This document shows positions 60,219-64,000 of a stretch of 64,000 nucleotides of DNA, piece by piece. A program made the position numbers and the translations under genes. How positions within the stretch are numbered: position 1 is the first letter of the stretch; each line of letters begins with the position of its first letter. The stretch is taken from NCBI RefSeq assembly GCF_900167255.1, contig NZ_FUYB01000016.1:36058-100057 (forward strand), written 5' to 3'. Below the pieces are notes generated by a model. It worked only from the letters and a program-made list of their open reading frames with translations. It was not told where the DNA came from and did no database searches. The DNA is from Thiothrix eikelboomii. GTDB taxonomy: Bacteria > Pseudomonadota > Gammaproteobacteria > Thiotrichales > Thiotrichaceae.

Positions 60219-60417
60219 ATGAGGTCCTTGGCTCATCTCAGGGCAGTGCTTGTCCTAGCATGACCAGTTTTACCATTCTTAGTCACTATAAGGATTAGCC
60301 GCACATTCCCCGCCTAATGCTTTTCTCACACGCCTAGCCCGACGGGGCGAAAACCAGCAAACCTTCAACTGGCTGGCGTGTGTTTTCTTTTGGAGGTAGC
60401 ACAGTGAAGGTGTGTTG

Positions 60418-61311
60418 ATGGAGATAGATCGGCTGCAAGATGTGGGTAATACTATCCGGCTTTCAAGAGTTGCTGAGCAAATAGCCGAAATTGAAGGGGG
60501 TGCTGCCGATATTTTATGGGTCATGCGACTATGCATTGATAGAGGCGTTCGCGTCTGTATAAAAATTGCTGAACCTATCTATGTCTGGCGATGGGGAAAC
60601 GATCCGGGTTTTTATGTTGATTTGCCCGTCATGGGAATGGGCGACTATATAGAACCCATGACAGGAATAGCCTTTTTATTCAGCAGCACACTAGAAACGT
60701 TAATTGTTGATAGGGTCGCAAAATGCAGTTCATTGTATCTACCGAATGATTCATGGGATGGTGGCGTGGAGCATTTGGATATTGCGAGTCATCGCCATTT
60801 TTTAAAGCAATCCTTTGCAGAAGAACTGAAAAATAAAAGCACTATCCCCGGTCTAAAGCGCTTAGAAAACGATATGCAAGCTATGATTGATAGAGCGTCA
60901 GATACTGATTATTTAGTGATTGATACTAATGATTTATACATGTCGAAAAAAGACATGGATAGACTGCTCCAACTGGGCGCGAAGGAACAAGAGCCAGCAT
61001 CTAAAATAAGTCAGAGTGATGTTTTAAAAAATACAGTACAGGCTCTACCAAAAGATCAGCCCGTCGACGTTGAATCTGAAAATATTCCAATCGAGAAACA
61101 ATCTGAGCAATTTCAGCAGGATGAAGAAGCGGGAGAGCCAGCAGCTAAAAAGCATAAATACGATGAGTGGCAGGCAGCGGTAAACGACGAATATTCAAAA
61201 AATAATCGCCAAAGTCATTCGGCAATCTGTGCACGGCTGGCTAAGAGCTTAGGTACATCCGCAGAAAATCTGAGAAGACGCACAACAAATCCTAAAAATT
61301 TAAAACTCTGA
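60418..61311 (+). CDS. Unknown element-borne protein with acidic linker and basic C-terminus
   Basis: A 297-residue protein not assigned to a family. ATG 60418 follows GAAGG by about 9 bases; an in-frame GTG lies 6 bases earlier. Residues 1-170 form a globular domain with several hydrophobic strands (MTGIAFLFSSTLETLIVDRVAKC). An acidic, low-complexity linker follows (residues about 190-245, QFQQDEEAGEPAAKKHK). The end is a basic helical segment (NRQSHSAICARLAKSLGTSAENLRRRTTNPKNLK) that could be a helix-turn-helix. The gene lies between the fic remnant and the alpA-like gene in the element. A phage- or satellite-type regulator or anti-phage cargo is possible; nothing decides it. Confidence 0.6.
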   Translation: MEIDRLQDVGNTIRLSRVAEQIAEIEGGAADILWVMRLCIDRGVRVCIKIAEPIYVWRWGNDPGFYVDLPVMGMGDYIEPMTGIAFLFSSTLETLIVDRVAKCSSLYLPNDSWDGGVEHLDIASHRHFLKQSFAEELKNKSTIPGLKRLENDMQAMIDRASDTDYLVIDTNDLYMSKKDMDRLLQLGAKEQEPASKISQSDVLKNTVQALPKDQPVDVESENIPIEKQSEQFQQDEEAGEPAAKKHKYDEWQAAVNDEYSKNNRQSHSAICARLAKSLGTSAENLRRRTTNPKNLKL

Positions 61312-61333
61312 TAAAAACTCAAGAATTGCGCAG

Positions 61334-61359
61334 TTGGGCAACTGCCCAAAAATGCCCAA
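61334..61359. promoter_or_regulatory. TTGGGCA palindrome with extra half-site
   Basis: TTGGGCA-AC-TGCCCAA (61334-61349) is a perfect palindrome, and a further TGCCCAA half-site follows at 61353-61359. Such clusters are typical of regulator operators or replication iterons. It lies about 48 bases before the alpA-like start. Confidence 0.55.
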
Positions 61360-61375
61360 TTTGCTCAGTTATCCT

Positions 61376-61414
61376 TTGTCCATGTTGAATCACTTGAGAA
61401 GAAAACATGGACAA
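61376..61414. promoter_or_regulatory. 9-bp inverted repeat across the alpA-like start
   Basis: TTGTCCATG (61376-61384) and CATGGACAA (61406-61414) are perfect inverted copies, the second overlapping the ATG at 61407. The TGGACA core resembles that in the repeats before the fic remnant. It is a likely regulatory site or an mRNA stem that hides the start codon. Confidence 0.5.
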
Positions 61415-61649
61415 TCAATCGACTATTTATCAAGTCACCCAAGAGACCCGCAAAACAGGCATTGCCAGCATCAAAGCCACGCTTGAATTTGCAGGCATTA
61501 CGAGCCGCACAACTCTAATTGCATGGGAGCGTACAGGTACATTCCCTAAGCGCGTCAAACTCAGTGGTCAACGTGTTGGCTATCGCTGGTCAGATTTATA
61601 CAAATGGGCAGACAGCTTGCAGGTTGTCGAAGGTGAGGAAGCCGCATAA
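61407..61649 (+). CDS. AlpA-family regulator/excisionase-like protein
   Basis: An 80-residue protein of the AlpA (phage CP4-57 regulator) type. The helix-turn-helix with wing is ITSRTTLIAWERTGTFPKRVKLSGQRVGYRWSDLYKWADSL; FPKRVKLS and the aromatic-rich end WSDLYKWA are the family signature. AlpA proteins activate integrase or excisionase genes of P4-like elements and phage satellites. The start ATG 61407 lies in an inverted repeat. The stop TAA shares one base with the next gene's ATG. Confidence 0.85.
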   Translation: MDNQSTIYQVTQETRKTGIASIKATLEFAGITSRTTLIAWERTGTFPKRVKLSGQRVGYRWSDLYKWADSLQVVEGEEAA

Positions 61650-62293
61650 TGAACAAAAAAAAGGCCACCCCAATACTGAGTAGCCCACAAAAACATCATC
61701 GCCATTATAGCAAAACCTGCAAACCTTACCTAGATTTTGGCGCGGTGCGCATGGCTGCAAGGGGGCGTTGGGAGTATATCCATCGCGCCCTTAGTATCTC
61801 ATTGCAAACCACATCCCATCGCAAACATACACCGTGTCCAGCGTGTGGGGGGCGTGATCGTTTCCGAGTCCTGCCAGAGTATCAAGAAACGGGTAGCTGG
61901 TTTTGCAGTGGTGGTGGACATCAACAGACAGGCGATGGTTTCGCTTTGCTGAATCATGCCTTCAATTGGGATGCCTACCAGCAATTTGCAGCCGTAGCAG
62001 ACCTGCTAGGAGTTGCCTCACCGAATGCAGAAACGCGCCTAGCTTTGCGCCACCAAGCAGCACAATATGAAGTCATGATGCAGGCTAAGGCGCGTAAGAA
62101 GGATGAGCGGCGGCGCTTGGATACGGATTTAATCGACGCATTAAGAGGCTTTGATGATGCGTTTGAATTTCGCCAGCGAGCACAGCAAGCGGTTAAACCT
62201 CAGTTTGTGGAGGTGATGCCCGAAGAGCTTCAAGCCGCCAAAGTGCTAGCCCGTCGCTTAGTAGAAAGTTATGCGGGGGTGTCTCATGGCTGA
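61649..62293 (+). CDS. Primase-type zinc-ribbon protein
   Basis: A 214-residue protein with a P4-alpha/DNA-primase zinc ribbon: HTPCPACGGRDRFRVLPEYQETGSWFCSGGG, i.e. Cys-x2-Cys near residue 58, then Cys, and a His. The continuation GDGFALLNHAFNWDAYQQFAAVADLLGV is the usual helical follow-on. The larger Toprim or AEP catalytic primase part is absent, so this is probably a split primase subunit. ATG 61649 overlaps the alpA stop by one base. It overlaps the ATPase gene by 8 bases, so the three are translated together. Confidence 0.8.
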   Translation: MNKKKATPILSSPQKHHRHYSKTCKPYLDFGAVRMAARGRWEYIHRALSISLQTTSHRKHTPCPACGGRDRFRVLPEYQETGSWFCSGGGHQQTGDGFALLNHAFNWDAYQQFAAVADLLGVASPNAETRLALRHQAAQYEVMMQAKARKKDERRRLDTDLIDALRGFDDAFEFRQRAQQAVKPQFVEVMPEELQAAKVLARRLVESYAGVSHG

Positions 62294-63281
62294 TGCACTG
62301 CATAAGTTTATTTATGACGATATACCGTCAGCAGCATTTGAAGGCATGGAAGGGCTTTCTGATTCGCCACCCCATCAACCGCTAGCAGATAACAGCCAAT
62401 TGACAGAGGTAGTAGCAATAGCGATTGAGGACTTTTTACAAAAGACCTATCCACCCCGCTGTAATCTGCTAGCGCCTTGGTTGCAGAATCCCGCCTTAGC
62501 CATGATCTACGCATGGCGGGGGGTGGGTAAGACGCATGTCGCCTTACGGGTAGCCTATGCAGTGGCTTCAGGAGGTGAGTTCCTGACATGGAAAGCGCCA
62601 GCGCCTCAACCAGTTTTATATCTGGATGGTGAAATGCCAGCGATTGCCCTGCAAGAGCGTTTGATTCAGATTGTTAGAGCTAGCGAAAAAGAACCACCTA
62701 CAGGCTATTTCCAGCTGATGGGAATTGATGACCAAGGTGAACATGGTATGCCCAATCTATCCACCGAAGAAGGACAGATGGCTATTAAGCCCTATACGGA
62801 TCAAGCCAAGTTAATTGTGATTGATAACCTATCGACCTTAGTCCGTAGTGGAGAAGAAAACAAAGGGGATGATTGGCTGCCCGTCCAGCAATGGGCGCTC
62901 AAAATGAGAGCTGAAGGCCGCACGGTCTTATTCATTCATCATGCAGGCAAAGGGGGTGCACAGAGGGGCGCATCTAGACGAGAGGATGTGCTCGATACTG
63001 TGATTTGCCTAAAACGTCCTGCAGATTATGAAGCTGGTCAGGGGGCGCGTTTTGAAGTCCATTTTGAAAAAGCGCGGGGCATTTTTGGAAAGGATGTTGA
63101 GCCTATCGAAGTTCAACTAGGTAGCACTGGCTTAAAAGAACAATGGGTAGTGTCGAGTGTTGAGCAAACGAATTATCAAAAGGTCGTGGAGTTAGCGCAT
63201 CTAGGCATGCAAGCAAGGGATATAGCTCACGAACTAGAGATCAATAAATCCACCGTATCAAGGCACTTAAGCAAGTGCTGA
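62286..63281 (+). CDS. RepA-like AAA ATPase/helicase
   Basis: A 331-residue RecA-fold ATPase of the RepA (RSF1010) / AAA_25 type. Walker A is AWRGVGKTHVALRVA (residue about 75), with VLYLDGEMPAIALQERL. Walker B is LIVIDNLSTLVRSGEEN, and the hexameric-helicase motif VLFIHHAGKGGAQRGASRREDVLDTVICL follows. A C-terminal helix-turn-helix (GMQARDIAHELEINKSTVSRHL) may bind DNA. It probably unwinds DNA for replication of the element. ATG 62286 is chosen over an in-frame start 15 bases earlier; GGGGG lies about 7 bases upstream. Confidence 0.88.
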   Translation: MADALHKFIYDDIPSAAFEGMEGLSDSPPHQPLADNSQLTEVVAIAIEDFLQKTYPPRCNLLAPWLQNPALAMIYAWRGVGKTHVALRVAYAVASGGEFLTWKAPAPQPVLYLDGEMPAIALQERLIQIVRASEKEPPTGYFQLMGIDDQGEHGMPNLSTEEGQMAIKPYTDQAKLIVIDNLSTLVRSGEENKGDDWLPVQQWALKMRAEGRTVLFIHHAGKGGAQRGASRREDVLDTVICLKRPADYEAGQGARFEVHFEKARGIFGKDVEPIEVQLGSTGLKEQWVVSSVEQTNYQKVVELAHLGMQARDIAHELEINKSTVSRHLSKC

Positions 63282-63345
63282 AGCCTTGGGGGATTTGAAA
63301 AAGAAGCCGACCTCTACTGGGCGAAGAAGTAGGGAGAGTAGCACG

Positions 63346-63483
63346 ATGACACCAGAAGAGCAGGCGGCCTTGATAAAGAAAGCGAGGGAAAAAAGACCGT
63401 CAGGAGGCCAAAGCATTTCTACGCATGGCTGGGGAATCTTGGCAAAAGAAGGAGGCGTTCATGAGTCTGAGAGTGATTGCTGA
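63346..63483 (+). CDS. Small hypothetical protein of the element
   Basis: A 45-residue ORF. ATG 63346 is preceded by GGGAGAG at 7 bases. It is basic at first (TPEEQAALIKKAREKRPSGGQS) and then Gly/Ser-rich. It has no recognised domain. It overlaps the next ORF by 23 bases, which is usual in compact phage-like operons. It could be a small regulator; nothing shows its role. Confidence 0.5.
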   Translation: MTPEEQAALIKKAREKRPSGGQSISTHGWGILAKEGGVHESESDC

Positions 63484-63691
63484 GCAATGGTTGGAACGCA
63501 AAAAAGTAGAAAGTTGCACAGTTGCACGCCCTAGGGAATGCAACCCTGCAACTTTAAGTGAATCTGATGCAACTAGCTCTGCAACTAGTATGCAACCAAT
63601 AGGCTTGAAAGCCTTATGTGAAGCCAAACTTAAAGCAACTTGTACTGAAACTTTAGTGGGTCATGTATCCAAGCGGTTGAATAGCATTTAA
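63461..63691 (+). CDS. Small hypothetical protein of the element
   Basis: A 76-residue ORF starting at ATG 63461 behind AAGGAGG at a short spacing, the strongest ribosome site in this element. It begins MSLRVIAEQWLERKK and is helical at both ends with a Ser/Thr/Ala-rich middle (NPATLSESDATSSATS). It ends just before the IS1-like element, so it may be interrupted or fused by the insertion; the stop at 63689-63691 lies 35 bases before insA. No family is recognised. Confidence 0.5.
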   Translation: MSLRVIAEQWLERKKVESCTVARPRECNPATLSESDATSSATSMQPIGLKALCEAKLKATCTETLVGHVSKRLNSI

Positions 63692-64000
63692 ACTAACGCT
63701 CTTGATGTACGTAGAGTAGTGAATCATGGCAACGATAGAAGTGTTATGTCCGAAGTGTTCCAGTGCGGTGTATCGACATGGTAAGGCCGCCAGTGGAGAG
63801 GCGCGTTATCGCTGCCGAGGGTGTCATCACTGTTTTCAGTTGAACTACCGTTATGAAGCGAATCGCCCTGGTGTAGCGGAGCGGATCATTGACATGGCGA
63901 TGAATGGCTCAGGGGTACGTGATACGGGTCGGGTGTTGAAGATCAGCCCGACGACCGTGGTGCGCCATTTAAAAAACTCAACCCAGCGCCGGTGAATCCT
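63692..64000 (+). mobile_element. IS1-family insertion sequence (5' part; cut by window end)
   Basis: An IS1-type element begins somewhere before the insA gene at 63726 and continues past the window. The left terminal repeat is not clear: 63692-63725 lacks a recognisable end. The insA gene and the programmed -1 frameshift site A6C (TTTAAAAAAC, 63968-63977) are present. The insB part is beyond 64000. It interrupts or flanks the integrative element. Confidence 0.8.
63726..63995 (+). CDS. insA: IS1-family InsA (DNA-binding/inhibitor part of transposase)
   Basis: An 89-residue InsA-like protein: MATIEVLCPKCSSAVYRHGKAASGEARYRCRGCHHCFQ, a zinc-finger with Cys-x2-Cys and Cys-x2-Cys-x2-Cys, then RIIDMAMNGSGVRDTGRVLKISPTTVVRHLKNS, a helix-turn-helix. 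It is a close cousin of IS1 InsA. The A6C slip site at 63971-63977 near its end lets ribosomes shift -1 to make the InsAB' transposase; the InsB frame continues beyond the window. InsA alone represses transposition. Confidence 0.9.
   Translation: MATIEVLCPKCSSAVYRHGKAASGEARYRCRGCHHCFQLNYRYEANRPGVAERIIDMAMNGSGVRDTGRVLKISPTTVVRHLKNSTQRR

Noticed and set aside
1..64000. CRISPR array
   Set aside because: No regularly spaced identical repeats with unique spacers were found; the repeats seen are operators and hairpins.

Overview
This window looks like the chromosome of a gammaproteobacterium. Supporting features are a lipoprotein-type PBP4, a YfhM-like alpha-2-macroglobulin beside penicillin-binding protein 1C, the AmgK/MurU cell-wall recycling pair, and PyrC and ArgS of proteobacterial type. 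A secreted Gly/Asn-rich protein resembling sulfur-globule proteins, and a PP-loop tRNA-thiolase-like protein, hint at a sulfur oxidiser of the Thiothrix/Thiotrichales kind. That placement is inference, not proof.

Layout. 1-2.0 kb: two DUF6174-like paralogues (the first cut by the window edge) and an orphan cytosine-5 DNA methyltransferase. 2.0-9.2 kb: a lactate-oxidation locus, with a GntR/FadR-type regulator, a thioesterase and lutA-lutB-lutC on the minus strand, divergent from a fused FAD/Fe-S D-lactate dehydrogenase. The shared control region carries two perfect AATTGGT-N3-ACCAATT operators, each over a plausible start point. 9.2-18.8 kb: housekeeping and accessory genes (aspartyl protease/PDZ lipoprotein, acyltransferase, MFS transporter, murU, amgK, a small-molecule kinase, a Gfo/Idh/MocA dehydrogenase, an SDR, pyrC). 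19.0-34.4 kb: the sulfur-globule-like protein, a HipB/HipA module with twin palindromic operators, argS, cell-wall genes (PBP4, RlpA-like, polysaccharide deacetylase), a PP-loop protein, fadD followed by a DctB/DctD-type two-component pair, a DCC protein and a Cache-domain protein.

34.6-47.7 kb holds the most striking system: a retron. A four-gene minus-strand operon encodes a 1062-residue helical protein with a BRCT domain, a 2122-residue WD40-like plus HEAT-repeat protein, a SWIM zinc-finger protein and a reverse transcriptase carrying the retron hallmarks NAxxH, YADD and VTG. Upstream lies an unannotated retron RNA (msr-msd). It has a promoter, matching a1/a2 ends, a UAGC branch-site context, msr hairpins, a large msd hairpin with a perfect 29-bp stem, and its own terminator before the first protein gene. 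The composition (RT + HEAT/ARM + SWIM) matches what I recall of type XIII retrons. The BRCT protein and the size of the WD40-HEAT protein look unusual.

47.8-57.9 kb: pbpC, a bacterial alpha-2-macroglobulin and a Tat-exported vanadium haloperoxidase/PAP2-like enzyme. From 58.2 kb to the end: an integrative element in the 3' end of a tRNA-Lys gene, with a tyrosine integrase, a truncated Fic protein, an unknown DNA-linked protein, an AlpA-like regulator, a primase zinc-ribbon protein, a RepA-like ATPase and two small ORFs. An IS1-family element is cut by the window edge. The gene order resembles phage satellites or P4-like elements.
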